A stretch of 64,000 nt of DNA, from NCBI GenBank assembly GCA_027886185.1, contig WOAB01000098.1, positions 992,001 through 1,056,000 of the forward strand. The letters are read 5' to 3'. Each line of letters opens with the position of its first letter. The stretch's first letter is position 1. The stretch comes from Rheum nobile (taxonomy: Eukaryota > Streptophyta > Magnoliopsida > Caryophyllales > Polygonaceae). A program made the translations under genes and the position numbers. Under the pieces are notes generated by a model. That model did not search any database. It saw only the letters and a list, made by a program, of their open reading frames with translations, and was not told the DNA's origin. This document shows, in pieces, positions 11,738-23,964 of the stretch.

Positions 11738-13001
11738 CTGTCTACATGTTGTGTTCCCTCGATGATTGGCTAATATTACATGGTCAAGTGTGAAGGATGA
11801 AACATCATGTCCCGGTCTGCATTTATTCTCTTGATCACTAGTTGAATGACCTGCCTAGACGCATGCTAATATTTCACTTATGTGCAACATTTCATGCATG
11901 CTCTCTATGCTATCTTGCTAATACATGAATCAGATTTCCTTTGGCCCAAAAGAGTCAACTTGATGCATTGATCCCTCATTATAAGCCCAAATGATTATTG
12001 ACTCTACAGCTTACCTTTGCCATCATGTTTGATGCTTCCTATGAGCCCCTCTAATCATTCACATCTGGGAGCCTCTCATTCATGATTACACATTATTAAA
12101 AAAGTTCATATATGGTTTGTGTGATGCTCTTCGCACCCTCTCTGGTAACATTACCCCCGCATCACATTCTTCTACTTTTTCGGAAAGTCGAGATTACAAA
12201 TTATCGCCACTGTGGTCTGTGGATAGGGTTCGACAGGTATGTGTGTGATGCTGGCTTACAACTGCCTAAGGAAGGTTCGTGCTCGAAAGCTAATGTTACG
12301 CGTGAGAGGTAGTGGGCTCTGAATGAATCCCTGGTGAAAGAAGGCAAGCTGAAGTTTGTGATCTTCAAAAAAATAAAAATAAAATGAACATCACAAGACA
12401 CACAAAGAAGGGAAAAGACGACACTACAGATTCACTCCTCTACAAGTTGAGGCTATGGTGGTTGCTGACGCCAATGAGGAAGCAACAGCTCTGAGTGGGA
12501 ACAAAAGATGAATTCCATTGCTAATCATACTTCTGCTCTAGCTGCTGGCCCCAGTGGTTCTTAATTCGTACTTCTCTGGCTAACCCACACCTCTTTTGTT
12601 CCCTAGCACATCAACTCCTCTCTTTTCGTACTTCCTTGTCTCTGATTCTTGTGTTTGCACTGACTGGCATATTGATCATGAATGTTATCCTTGCATATTG
12701 TGTTGTCGTCTTAACATGATGTCTGCATTCGTGTGTTTCAATCTACTGCTATTGAGAATGATGTTCATCTGGCTGTTATCTTTCATCTCTAACTCTTCAC
12801 TGTGTTTTTGATGATGCCAAAAGGGGGAAAATGACAGGTAGCTTTGGTTGAGGGGGAACAGCACATGGTTTCATATGTTGCTGTGTTGAGGGGGAACTAT
12901 TATGGTCTTGTGTGGAGAACCTTTCCCCATACAACTTCCTTTATCTCGTATGTATATGCTTTATTGTCAAGGATGTTTGTCACCATCAAAAAGGGGGAAT
13001 T
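11738..13001 (+). other. 3' non-coding region of nested copia
   Basis: This 1264-bp stretch after pol holds only short open frames. It ends with several purine tracts: AAAAGGGGGAAAATGA near 12821, TTGAGGGGGAAC twice near 12851 and 12886, and the true polypurine tract AAAAAGGGGGAATT at about 12988-13001 next to the 3' LTR. SIRE-type elements often carry an env-like ORF here; this copy shows none that is convincing. Confidence 0.75.
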
Positions 13002-13919
13002 TGTTGAATTCCTTAGGTTTTGATAGTGACAAACATTCAACTAATCTGGGTACTAAGTGTTTCAGGAACAAAGACAGTTGTCTCAGGGAACCATTGCAGC
13101 GAAGGATCGAAGAGGGAACAAAGCTTTGTTCATGTTCTTTGTTACCTCTGAAGGACCAACAACGTCGAACAAGATCGAAGCTGCGAATGGAAAGAAGAAT
13201 CCAGCGTGCCATTTATGGAAACAAATCAAACGCAGAATCATGCACGCGGTCAAGGATGAATGACTTCGGCTCCAAGGATCAAGCCGATTTGAGAAGATAT
13301 GGAGACAGAAGCCCGATTGTGTTATCTTAGGAAAACCTTCCTAAGATAAGATAATTGGAGAGAGAGTACTCTATCTTATCCAAATATATTAATTTACGGA
13401 ATCCTTCCTTCAAATTAATATAGACGGCTGGGATATTATTCCCTCTACAAAATCATATCTTCCTGTTGCCTTATTTGGATAAATCTTATCTTGTTACATT
13501 TAGGGTTTGCCGAGTTGTATTTAATAGAGGTGTGGATTCATTTCTATGTAACGACGACGACGGAAAATAGAGAGAACGAAAAGAAGAAAGAAAAGAAGTG
13601 AGGTGTGTGTAAGTCTTTGAGGATTGAGTTTGATTCATCGTTGTAGAAGAGGTTTCGAGTCTAGCTGGTTGTTTAGATGTCGAAGTCCAGGATACAAGTC
13701 TAATCAAGCAAGAAATCAATAAGACAAGTACACACTTCAAAATCCTCTCAAGCGAAAGCTTGAAGGTAGTGGTTTTTCCTTGAGAAGCTAGTTTTGCTAA
13801 TGAGGGTTTCCACTATATATCGTGAGTTTGTTCGTTATCTTTCCTGCTATATTTATCCGCTGCAACTTCTGTGGGAACAAAGACTTTGTTCCCGCAGACG
13901 TAACTCTAACGATCCAACA
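13002..13919 (+). repeat. 3' LTR of nested copia
   Basis: 918 bp, the same length as the 5' LTR, with about 16 substitutions by eye. It ends CCAACA and is followed by the target duplication CAAAA at 13920-13924. Confidence 0.97.
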
Positions 13920-13924
13920 CAAAA

Positions 13925-14242
13925 CTATGTAGCTCTCTCTACCACTGAAGCTAAATATGTTGTTGTTGCTTCATGTTGTTATCAACTTCTATGGTTGTAA
14001 CACCTTGCTGACTTTGGTATGTCTTTTGGCCCTCTTCATATTATATGTGATATTGTGCATCATACTAGAACTAAGCATATTGACATTAGGCATTATTTCT
14101 TAAGGGATAATGTTGAAGAATGTCTTATTTTAATGGAACGTTGTAGGAAAGAGAACCAAATTGTTGACATTTTTACCAAAGCATTGAATCAAGAACCATT
14201 TGATAACCTAAGATTACTTCTAGGAATGATCTCCCTAAACTA
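13925..14242 (+). pseudogene. old copia pol resumed: RNase H C-terminus
   Basis: The frame cut at 7093 resumes here with NYVALSTTEAKYVVVASCCYQLLWL, a stop TAA near 13998, then RTKHIDIRHYFLRD and VDIFTKALNQEPF, and ends ...GMISLN with TAG at 14240-14242. Compared with the nested copy, about ten residues that include NTSAINISK are missing between ICD and HHTRTKH, so part of the RNase H core is deleted. Confidence 0.9.
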
Positions 14243-14839
14243 GTTGTCATACTTCCCTACTATGTTCCCTTAGTCTTGACTAGAAAATTGATATTATTAT
14301 AATTCGTTCAGAACTGTGTTTGATTTCTTTCTCTTGTCTTGATTCTTGTGTTATTCGTGATCTTTGTTTGCTAGTCATCATCCTAATTCTTTGCAATTCC
14401 TCATAAAATTCATTTTCATCTAAAGTTGGCATGAACATCTTTATTTTATACCTAAATAGTCAATCTAATCTATTTGATCACTCAATATAAGCCAAAATGA
14501 TGATTGACTAAAAGTCATCCCTTGCTTGACTACATTAGGAGTTTCCTATGAACCCATGTTTTTCTTAGTCCACAACTGGGAACAATTTTTGTAGTGTCAA
14601 ATTGCCTTCCTTATTTTTCTTGAATGGATACGTATGCTTTGTATGTTACTCTGCTTGTCCTTCACTTAAATGTATCCATCAATTCCCTACTTCGTGTCAT
14701 CTACTAGTTTGGGAACTCTAAAGGATTTACTGAGTTAAGGAAATCAGAAGGAAATCATCAACTGTCACACCAATCACTCAGTTGTAGTTACTTAATGCTC
14801 TCTAAAAATTGGAAGTTGAAGAGCTGCTATTAATGATGG
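14243..14839 (+). other. 3' region of old copia up to the solo LTR
   Basis: AT-rich non-coding sequence that follows pol of the old copia, similar in layout to 11738-13001. No gene is seen. It is interrupted at 14839 by the solo LTR and continues at 17414. Confidence 0.6.
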
Positions 14840-17413
14840 TGTAATAATCCAAAATATTTTGAATTTATATAAAGGACATTTATGTTATAAACAAAACTCG
14901 AGGTCAACAAGTAAATACTCGAGAATTTCTGATGTTGGATGATAAAATGAAAAGTTACTATAAATAGTAAGGTTTAGTTAATCAATGGTTGATGGATTAT
15001 TAAAAATAGTAAATATGTATTTAGTATGTTTCCGAATAAGGAAATTCAATCTTTAATCGGGTAAGATTATTTGGAATCCGAAGATGTAATCTGATAATTT
15101 AGACTCTTGGTGTATGGTGTGAACAAGCTAAAAACATATATGGACATCTTTAACATTTATCCAAACAAGCTCTAGTTAGTGTTGAGATGAAATAAATCAA
15201 AGTGACGGATCAGAAGTCGGTGTTTTGGTTAATAATGGGCCAATTGTATTTAAGTTTAGATTTTTTTGTTAGGATTCCCGCACGAATTGGTGTGTTCAAG
15301 GCAACTTCATAGAACATGCATATCTTTCTCCACAAAGCTTGAATTTTGATGATTCAAGATGCATTACAAACTAGACTTGGAGATCTATAATTTTCTAGTT
15401 TGCATCAAGACGTAATTTCAACAGGAAGTGGTTTAAAATTACGCACTAATATGGGTCATTAAACATTTTTATCTCACATCGCTCATCTTAGAAAAATTAA
15501 TAAAAATCTCATCGAAACAACTATAGATAGATGTTTAGACATTCTCTATCATTCATCCAAAGTTCATAATTTGTAAGATGTTTCGCTATCGGCATACCCA
15601 GTCTTCTTGGCGGATCCACAAAAGCAAAACTCTTCAAATTTGGAAATTTTTCGCTATGGCGGGCCTAGCCTTTTTGAAGGGCCCACAACAGCGAAATAGT
15701 TTAATTTTTGGGACTCCTCTTCCAGTTCCTCATCAATCTTCAACGTTATCTCTCTTAAGTTAGGAGATGAAGCTTAGTGTCCTCTTCATTGTCACGTATG
15801 TTTCCGAGTTTATTACTTTACAACTTTAATTCTTTCAGTTATTTGAATTCTTAGAGCGCATTTAATCTAGGGTTATGTGGTCATATACCACGTAACCTTG
15901 TTTGGCTTCTTAAGGGTGGGCGTTGTCTTAGTCTTGCACGCTTGATGGTTCGACAACCATTAATGTGGTGGTTGTATGTGATGTGAGTGTGGTGTACTCA
16001 GAAGGGATCCATGGTGGTCGAAATGTGCATGGTGAATTCGTATGATCTTCATAAATAAGGCAAGTGGTGGATCGCTCTTGTCATTTCTAAATTCTTTTGA
16101 CCAACAATTAATATTGAAATTAATTGTTAATTAATTGCGTAATTTCTAAAACCTAATTAATGTTTGGGAACACATGTATGCTTATATTATTTTTGTATAT
16201 AGGTTGATAGTTATTATCGATATCTATATATGTAGTTATATAGTTGTGCATTATTAATATTGTATCGTCTTAATGACGACATTGTGTGTGGACTTTATAA
16301 TCGTTAAGCATGGACTTTATAGTCGTTAAATATGGACTTGTATGTCAGGATAGTATGGCACTGTGAGGCAAAATGATCTCTGTATAACTCAGTATTAGTC
16401 AGAATAATTTCCTAATACTTTTAAGGTTATGATCATTGCTTCTTATCCACCCGTTAACGATAAGAGGTGTTTAAGCACCTTGCTAGTGTAATTGGGTTGG
16501 ACATAACGTCGTCATGTGTTGTTCTCGTTTTATGCAAGATTGTGTTAGAAGCTTTAAGAATAACTTTGCTGCAAGCACATAATTAATAAACTTCGAGCGA
16601 GAAGTACAACTTGGAAACCGCTTGTGCTCTAGTTTAAGTGGGTCGTCTTTCCAATCTAAATTCGCATTATGCGGTGAGGTTGGTCAAACCCAATTATTCA
16701 ATGGAGTTTATATATATGTTATATGTTGATTGTAAAACATTCCCAAACATATCATATCTTCTTCCCATATCACCACTAATTCATTTCGGGTATTCTCTTG
16801 GCGCATATATCTTTTGTCCATCCTTCATTTCAGTGGAAGTATATTAGTTATATATCGTCTATTAGCTTTTATTTGAGAGACAATGATAGTAACTTGATAT
16901 GATCACACAGATCCACACATAAAATACCCTTGTATAGTCTCTCATTAGACTAACCAACCACACTTTTTCGTTGCATGGTTGGTTGGTGTCGTCCGTCCCA
17001 TACGACACATCAGTCGACTTGCCTCAAGTTGTCTAAAAGTAACGATATGGAGAAGAAGACTTGCAGATGAAGTTTAGTTTGAAGTATTTTCATGGTTGTT
17101 TGAATATAAGATTTAATTTTTCCAATCAATGTAATAGGTGAAAGTTTGAGATAACCTAGTCATGTAATTAGGATTTATTTAAAGACTTCCACTATAATTT
17201 CAATATATTTTGTAAAACTTATCTCCTCATATTACGATGGGAATATTAATAAAGATTGAATATTTATTTCAAAAGTCTTCCTCTACTCTTTTATTGATGA
17301 ATATTTATTTATTTTACGCATAAATTGTTTGGATTAAGCCTAGGGTGGCATTGCACATTAAAGTCTGAGGTCACTAGTGTGTGGTACTACCGACATAAGT
17401 CAGAGGTGTTACA
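14840..17413 (+). repeat. solo LTR, gypsy family related to the left and right LTRs (about 2574 bp)
   Basis: It starts TGTAATAATCC and ends GAGGTGTTACA, like the two minus-strand gypsy LTRs read on their own strand. It is flanked by GATGG and AATGG, a 5-bp target duplication with one mismatch. No primer site or polypurine tract adjoins either end and no internal domain is present, so it is a solo LTR formed by recombination. The block at 16930-17012 matches, in reverse complement, the hairpin block of the other two LTRs. The short ORFs inside are not supported. Confidence 0.75.
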
Positions 17414-17871
17414 AATGGAATTTGCTGCAAAGGTTTACAATTATCTTTTGAACTTTAAATTTGATCTCCTACATTCAAGGGATTTGGCGGAATTATTAGC
17501 GCCATACTGATCATGTTTCTCTCCTTTTAAACCCTCATTTTGCCTTCATCCCTTACCTCATCTTCTTCACAACTCTCAAAACATCTCAACCCGCAATCTA
17601 TCTCACGCTCAAACTTCCCTACCATGGTTTCATCCCAAAACACCATTGGTAATGTCTTTACCAATGAGATTTTTATCATCCAACAACTCCACTCCACCAA
17701 ACCCTCCGCCTCCATCGCCACCGACACTGACCCCATCCTTACCACCACAATCGTCACCACCGTCTCCGATATTGCAACCACTCCCTCCTTAAAATCCCCA
17801 CCGCCACCATCACCCTAAACCGTAGCTCCTCAAACCAACTCCTCCCCAACTCACCACCTCACCTCCCAAGG
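17414..17871 (+). pseudogene. old copia env-like third ORF, N-terminal part
   Basis: An ATG at 17624 (MVSSQNTIGNVF) opens a Ser/Thr/Pro-rich frame that closes at 17818. It lies after copia pol where SIRE-type elements carry an extra env-like ORF, and matching context resumes at 19836 beyond an inserted element. The assignment rests on position and continuity with 19836-20823, not on a recognised domain. Confidence 0.5.
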
Positions 17872-19835
17872 AGATTACCCTCCGACGATCGCGGTCACCC
17901 CCGCGAGACCCCCATACATCCCGCGGCACTCGCAGTCTTCATCGAGCAAGAAAGATCTTTCCCGCCTTCTACCTAGATCCGCTCTGACTTGCGTTTTGGG
18001 AGCCCAGAATGCATCAACTGGTATCAGAGCGCCATGGGTACGAGGTGTGTCTTTCCTTATCTTTCCTTTCTCCCTAGCCATCCTCACCATTAAAATCCCC
18101 AAAACCGAACTCGACTTCTGCCCAGATTTCGTCCAAAAAAAATTCGTCCTTTTGCAATTTGCTTTCATAATCCTGTAGAGCATCTCGATACGAGTCCGGG
18201 CATATAAAATTTTCCCAAAACGGACATCGTTTGACCCCTCAAAAGGCCAAAATACGAACCCTTCTTCCGCTGCCCAAACCCAACCCACGAGGACCGCGGC
18301 CCACACTGCCGTTGCCAAGACTTGCCTTTCCCAAACCCTAGCCACCGCCGCCCCTAGCAACCCTAGTTCGGCCTTCTCCCTAGCCGTGCCACCTAGCCAA
18401 AAACCTAGCCACCCTGGAATACCCTAGCCGAGCCACCACCCGCCCATGGCTCACCGGCGCCTCCCGTGGACCTACGACCCCTACCTCTTCGCCGACGAGT
18501 GGCACGACGACGAATGGTTTGGTGGCGTGAGTCTATATGACGCTCATCCGGACTATATCCCGCTGAGGATCCCGACGCCACCGCGACGCCTCCCGTACTC
18601 TCCGCCACGGCGTCCATCCTACCCGCCCAAGTGCCAACACAACTAGCCACCGCGCCGCGAGTACGCCCCAGTGCGCTACCCTGAGCACCCGCACGTGCGC
18701 CGTTCCGAGCGCCCTCCCGTGTCACCGGTTCCAACGGTCGCACACGAAGCCACCACCAAGCGCCAAGCGTTGTCCGTTCGCCAGGCAGCAGACGAGGCCC
18801 ATGCCCGAGAGGCAAGAAATCTCATTGTCGCGTAAGCCACGACCTTGGCCGCAACAGCCGCGGCCGCAATAGCATCGACTGCGGCCAAAGCCGCGACCGC
18901 GGCCCCAACATCCGCGATCGCGGTTTCAGCAGACGCTCCGTCCACAACCCCCAGCACAGCAGCTCCCTTGTCCACGGCAGTGGGTCTGTGCCCCAACGCG
19001 CCCGCTACCGAGCCCGATGCTTCCATGCCCGACGTGCCCAACGGTACGCTGGCCCTTCCGAGGTTGTCGACTCCAGATCCGGGCTTCCGCGTGATGATGA
19101 TGACCAAGGAACCCAAGCCCGCTCTTGCATATGAACAATTCTTGTTGATATTTGTGATGCCGAGAGCCGGACCCGAGCCCTACTACGACACCGCACTCTC
19201 GCTGGCTGCCGAGCGCCTGTTCTCCCTGGCCCCACCCAGCTCGAAGCGGGGACGCTTCTATTCTAAGGGAGGGAGAATGATGTGATCCTGGCTAGTCCTG
19301 AACCAGGCTTCGGCGAGCCGCCGAAGACCAAGACCGTGGCGCCCCCCATGGCATCCGACAAGCCTATTTAATTAGCTTTTCTATGTATTTCAGTACTTTC
19401 CATTTTTAGTAGTTTCTTATTTAGTAGTTATTATATTTAGCTTAATTCATGTTTTGGTGTGCGAGCCCATCTGCGTATGGACTGGGCCCATTAGGTTAAA
19501 TAAGGCCCATCAAGGTCGTGCACTAGTTTGGCTATATATAGCCTTCACTTGTAATCATTTTAGATACGTTGAAATTTATGCTTAAGCTTCGTAGTTGAGT
19601 TAAACTCCTCCCCTTAGGCCTCGGCGTCACAAAACTGGTTAGACCCGATTGAACCACGTCACGGCTCACAAACACAACATTCACTCTCGCCCCACCCTCG
19701 CCCAAGCGAGCATAAGAGAGTCGTGGACCATCCTTCCCAGTGGTTCGTACTTATCCGGTTACCAAGAGAAGGATCCGATACCATTTCCTACCTAGATTCG
19801 GCGTCAAACGTGGTCCGAGCCATCGGATCACATCA
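17872..19835 (+). mobile_element. pol-less LTR element (LARD/TR-GAG-like) with truncated 5' LTR
   Basis: The 3' LTR (19278-19835, 558 bp) starts TGATGTGATCC and ends GGATCACATCA, an 11-base perfect terminal inverted repeat. A purine tract AAGGGAGGGAGAA precedes it. At the other side a tRNA-Met primer site TGGTATCAGAGC lies at 18019-18030, three bases after CATCA at 18016. The about 145 bp before that (17872-18016) can be aligned loosely with the end of the 3' LTR around the shared CTACCTAGAT box, so the 5' LTR seems truncated and diverged. No protease, integrase or RT is present. The left boundary is approximate. Confidence 0.65.
18446..19285 (+). pseudogene. Ala/Pro-rich gag-position ORF of the pol-less LTR element
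   Basis: From MAHRRLPWTYDPY (18446), frames can be followed through a stop at 18644-18646 and another near 18835 to 19285. The product is proline- and arginine-rich at the start, then has RQAADEAHAREARN, then a run of Ala-rich residues, and ends SSKRGRFYSKGGRMM at the polypurine tract. I recognise no domain. The position between primer site and 3' LTR is that of gag. GC content is far above the flanks. Layout and style resemble the ORF at 33645-34530 in the second pol-less element. Confidence 0.5.
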
Positions 19836-21495
19836 CCCTGACCGTCCCAAGCCACCACTCCTCTAAGCACAAAAACTATGGCGACTTAGGAGTCCAAACG
19901 TCACTTCTCTATGGATGAGGAACTTGAGGATCCTGATTGCTTGCTACTTGAAGGGAGTTCCCGCTCTCCCCAGAAACCGGCCCCAAAGAGGCCTAAGCCC
20001 TTGTCTGGCGGTCCTAAATGCCGTACCCGGTCCTCCTCCAAGCCATCCATGCTAGTTCCATCGCCTCTGAGTTCCTCTATCCGTATTGGAGCAAAGTTTA
20101 CCACTAGGAACATTATGGAGCCTCTAATCTTTAACGAGGAGTTATGGCAGAGCGACAATCAAGAAATTCAACAAGCTCGTCGTTTCCTCCAAGCGTAGGG
20201 TTGGGATAGAATTTTTCATGAGAGCTTTCAGATGGATGATGATGTTGTGAAAGCGTTCTACTCTCAGCTTGATTTTGTCACATCGAAGTCAAATGCTAAA
20301 GTGGGGAATGCTATGGTCAAGGTGGATTCCGGTTATTACCCGATTTCCCCTAATCTAATTGGGGATGCTATTGTTATGCCATCAAATGAAGGATACTTTG
20401 AGATTGTCAAGAAGATTTGGTCAAAGGGTTCCCAACATATGCTGGATAGGGTTTGGCAGCATAGGAATTGCAAAATCCAAGATGATTACGGGTCCCCTAA
20501 GTTTGACTATGAAGATCATCTATCTCTTCCGCATTCGTAACGTAATCTCGCGCCAAAAGAATCACAATGTTGTCCTGGTGGTGGATGTTGTCTTGCTTGA
20601 CAAGTTGTTGCACGAAGAGCTCATTGATCTCCCTCGCCTAATTCTGAGCCATATGCAGAGTTGTGTCGCTTACGCAAGACACTCCTTGCCTTACCCTTCG
20701 GTGGTCAAGGCCTTGTTGCTCGCCCTCAAGGCCTGTCACCCCTTTGTGGAGACATCCGACACAAGTGTGTTGGACTTGACTATGGTAAACCGTCTCAAGA
20801 CGGCTGCTTCTCTAGAGGAGTAACTTGAGCAACCTAACATACAAGAAGGCCTTTTTACCTCTACTCATATGTCTCCTGAGCTTGAAATTGGTATGGCTGG
20901 GTTTCAGCGTGTGGAGAAAGCCATCAAGGAGAATGGGGCCATTCTGGTTGACCTCACCACTGCCATTGATGCCCTAGCCAAAGCTCTGAGCAACTCTTTC
21001 TAGTTCCCTCCCACTACATGACACGGAGCCTTTTAGTTCCCTTATATGATCCCCCCCCCCCCCCTCTCGTCTTTTGTGTGCTTATTTTCTATATTTTTTG
21101 TTTTTCTTATATGATTGTTTTTTGTGTTGGTTGTTGCATGTGTTTGACTCGTGTCTATTCAATGAAATTTATGTTTGACAATCAAGTTTTTGGCTCTTGA
21201 TTTTATCTTTCTTAGTTCCCTCTGCAATTATTCTAACTAATCTTTTCGATGATGTCAAAAGAGGAAATAAAGTTTGGAATGGGAACCAATAGGCTGATAG
21301 GAATCACTCTTATAGTCGTTCATCTAAGGGGGAATTCTGTAACTCGTATGCATTTGCTAAGGGGAAATTTTATCCAATTCACATTCTTCATGTTCTATAA
21401 CTAATTCTTATTTTTGACATCTTTATTATGCCTTGAAAAGCCTATTGTTTAGATGCTAAGTCTTAAAGGTTTTTAATCATCAAACGGGAGAAAGT
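19836..21495 (+). pseudogene. old copia env-like third ORF (main part) and 3' UTR
   Basis: Frames at 19911-20196, 20217-20540 and 20510-20823 join, across one stop (20196-20198) and one frameshift near 20510, into a protein. Readable parts are FHESFQMDDDVVKAFYSQL, GYYPISPNLIG, then LLDKLLHEELIDLPRLILSHM and SLPYPSVVKALL. This resembles the plant-transposon-protein region found behind pol in SIRE-type copia elements (family knowledge, from memory). Downstream lie a 14-15 base C run near 21047-21063, the GATGTCAAAAGAGGAAATAAAG purine box near 21250, and AACGGGAGAAAGT just before the 3' LTR. Confidence 0.6.
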
Positions 21496-22341
21496 TGTTG
21501 GAAAGTGACTTTCTGAATGCTAGTTCCCATGAAAGTTCATTTCCTACGTTTCTTCTATTTTGACGATGACAAATACATATACTTCTAATGTTTCCATGAG
21601 TTTAACGTTGTAGTTCCATTAGCTTGATGAATCAAGTAAAGTATACCATGGAACTGACAAATGAACTGAAGTCAAGAACTGGAGAAGCAGAGCCAACAAA
21701 ATACTAAAAATGGAATCAGAACAAAAACGGTGCTATTAAAGAGTGATTAGCACGCCTCTGAATTTGTATTTGAATTGTTGTTAGAGGTTGTTAAGAAGTT
21801 TGTGTAAAGATGATGTTTGTAGGATAACAAACATTATCTATTAAATTTGAATTGATTTAATTAATTATGAAAATCGGATCTAATTTTGAGAGATCTTGGA
21901 AAAGCTTTCTCAACACACTTTCGTCTTTGATAAATAACCAGATCAATTTGAGTTTAATGTTATGCATTAACGTAGTTTACAAAGTGCATCAAAAGCATAT
22001 AGTTGTGTTCTACTGGAAGAAGTGTTTTTCAGTGGAACATCGTGTAAGTTACTCTCTATATTAGTGATTGGTTGTTTGATTGATTAGAACGATATTCTTA
22101 GGAGTGTTTGAGAATATTACTATGTAGTGTTCTAATCTATCTTGTAATCGAATCAACAATATAAGAAGTAGACTTGTTCAAATCCTTTCCAAGGAAAAGG
22201 TAGTTGATTTTATTCTGGATAATTAGTTGGTTATCAAAGGTTTCTACTTTAAGAATCTGTGTGTTTTAAATCTGTCTTATACTCCGAAGTGTAAGGAACT
22301 GAATTCTCTAAGGATTTGTTCCCTTTGATTAATTAATAACA
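21496..22341 (+). repeat. 3' LTR of old copia
   Basis: It begins TGTTGGAAAGTG directly after a purine tract and ends near TTAATAACA. TGTTG...AACA ends match those of the nested copia LTR. No 5' partner is in the window, so the right boundary is judged from the terminal motif only. Confidence 0.6.
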
Positions 22342-22500
22342 CACCCCACAAGATGGGTATTGCAAATTGCTTGATATTTGTGTTTCTGAGATATTGGAGC
22401 GAGAGTATACATTCATCAGAGATACGAATAATCCCATGCCTTGTTTAACAACAAGATCACAAAAATGGAAACAGTTCAACGTGACAGTGTGTATGAATAA

Positions 22501-22834
22501 GCCCTCGTTTGGTTGAACGTGGGAAATCAAGTTCCTGGGAATTTAGCTACTTCCTATGAATTGTAAATTGCTGGAAATTATGAAATCATGTTTGGTTCAA
22601 AATTGTTGTTTTTATATTAACATGAGAAGTAATAATATTTTCACTTAAAAACGCAGGAAGTGAATCTTACATATATACCTCTTCAAGGTAAGTGCAATTC
22701 CTATGATTTGGAGAAATGGTAACTTCTTGGGAAGTAAATTCTCACATTTTATTTTTGAACCAAACACAAGAAATAAATGTACTTCCTGAGAAATTTCAAC
22801 TTCCTGGAAAGTGTAGCACGAACCAAACGTGGGG
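22501..22834. mobile_element. Tourist-like (PIF/Harbinger) MITE
   Basis: A 334-bp element with imperfect terminal inverted repeats (GCCCTCGTTTGGTT at the left, AACCAAACGTGGGG at the right), flanked by TAA on both sides (22498-22500 and 22835-22837). TAA/TTA duplication is the Harbinger signature. A decayed second copy lies at 25583-25890. Confidence 0.85.
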
Positions 22835-22837
22835 TAA

Positions 22838-23964
22838 ACAACGTTTTTTATCTAGCAATGCTCAAAGGGTAATTTGTTTGTTTCACTAGAAGAAAGAGAG
22901 TACTCAATTTCAAATACTAATCACTCAGAATCAACATTAGGGAAACATATGCAAGCAACGATAAAAGCTGAGGCAACACAAAACACAATTCATTAACTAA
23001 TGCCATGAATTTGAATCGATATCTTTAAGTAGCGAAATAGGTCAGCCTATCGCACGTGACATTTTTTATATATTTCAGCTAAATTTACGAAAATAATATG
23101 TTTTGAATATAATATATGCATTTATATTTGGTTGAGAGTGTGACCTCTAAAAGCTCTAACGCCTAGCCTTCCACCTATCATAAGAGCTTTTGCAATTGTA
23201 GGCTTATCTACAAAACTCAATTTTAAATATATCAATTCATGAGTTTATTAGCATGATATCAAGATACCATTTGCATATAAGGAACAAATGTTTAACAAAA
23301 TCTAAGCATAAAATTCACATATAAACTTTTTATTTTTGGTTTATAGGAGATATTAGGTCATTACATGTAACGATGAGGGAATTTGAACTCGTGATCTCGT
23401 GATCACGAAGTATCAAGCTTATCAGCTGAACTGGAAAGACTTGACACTTTCATATATAATCTACTAATATATAATTGTCTAAACCTTGACAAAGTAAGGT
23501 AACAAGAGTAGCTCAAATATGGTTTCCGAAATCTCGTGATGGAAATCAATGATTTGTTTGTAAAACTATAAAATAGATTGAAGGTGGAATTATAACTATA
23601 TATCTAATTCCATGATTAGCCTAATGACCGTTTTCACCGTGAGGTTTTTAAATCGATAGGTTGGAAACGGGTAGAGTTGTAAAGTCATGGAGGATAGGAG
23701 CAATCATGTCGTGGAGTTTGAATATGATTTATGTGACCTTGGATAATTGCATTGTTCTGATCGATAGTGCATTGGTTGGTTCATTTTCAAATATGGATCG
23801 TATAATTATCTCTATGTGTGTATTTGGATTATGATATTGACAAGTGAATTATAATTAGAGGTCCACAAATATTTGTCCAATTGTATGAAAGATTGATTTA
23901 AAACTATATAAGTTTTAGTTACAATATTAGAATAGATTATCACACGTTATTGAATATTAATTCA
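22838..23964. other. intergenic, no gene seen
   Basis: AT-rich sequence. Apart from the possible SINE fragment at 23340-23455 I see no coding, repeat or RNA signal that I can support. Confidence 0.5.
23340..23455 (-). repeat. possible tRNA-derived SINE fragment
   Basis: On the minus strand a region resembling a pol III A box (CAGTTCAGCTGATAAGCTTG, about 23420-23440) is followed about 35 bases on by AGTTCAAATTCCC (about 23375), which resembles a B box. No cloverleaf is evident, so I do not call a tRNA gene. Confidence 0.35.

Larger units (their letters stand above)
7094..13919 (+). mobile_element. complete, young SIRE-like Ty1/copia retrotransposon
   Basis: Two 918-bp LTRs (7094-8011 and 13002-13919) start TGTTGAATT and end CCAACA. 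The element is flanked by a perfect 5-bp target duplication CAAAA (7089-7093 and 13920-13924). A tRNA-Met primer site follows the 5' LTR and a purine tract AAAAAGGGGGAATT precedes the 3' LTR. The order protease-integrase-RT-RNase H defines Ty1/copia. The MQEELHQFERN block, YVDDIIFGS, and a long 3' region with GATGCCAAAAGGGGGAAA suggest the SIRE/Maximus clade. Comparing the LTRs by eye I count about 16 substitutions and no indels (about 1.7%), so insertion is recent. It split the RNase H of the older copia. Confidence 0.96.

Noticed and set aside
21045..21065. C run of 14-15 bases as an unusual regulatory site
   Set aside because: A simple homopolymer in a decayed element, prone to slippage; no evidence of function.
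23375..23440. tRNA gene on the minus strand
   Set aside because: Box-like motifs are present, but I cannot form the acceptor stem or a cloverleaf, so it is listed only as a possible SINE fragment.
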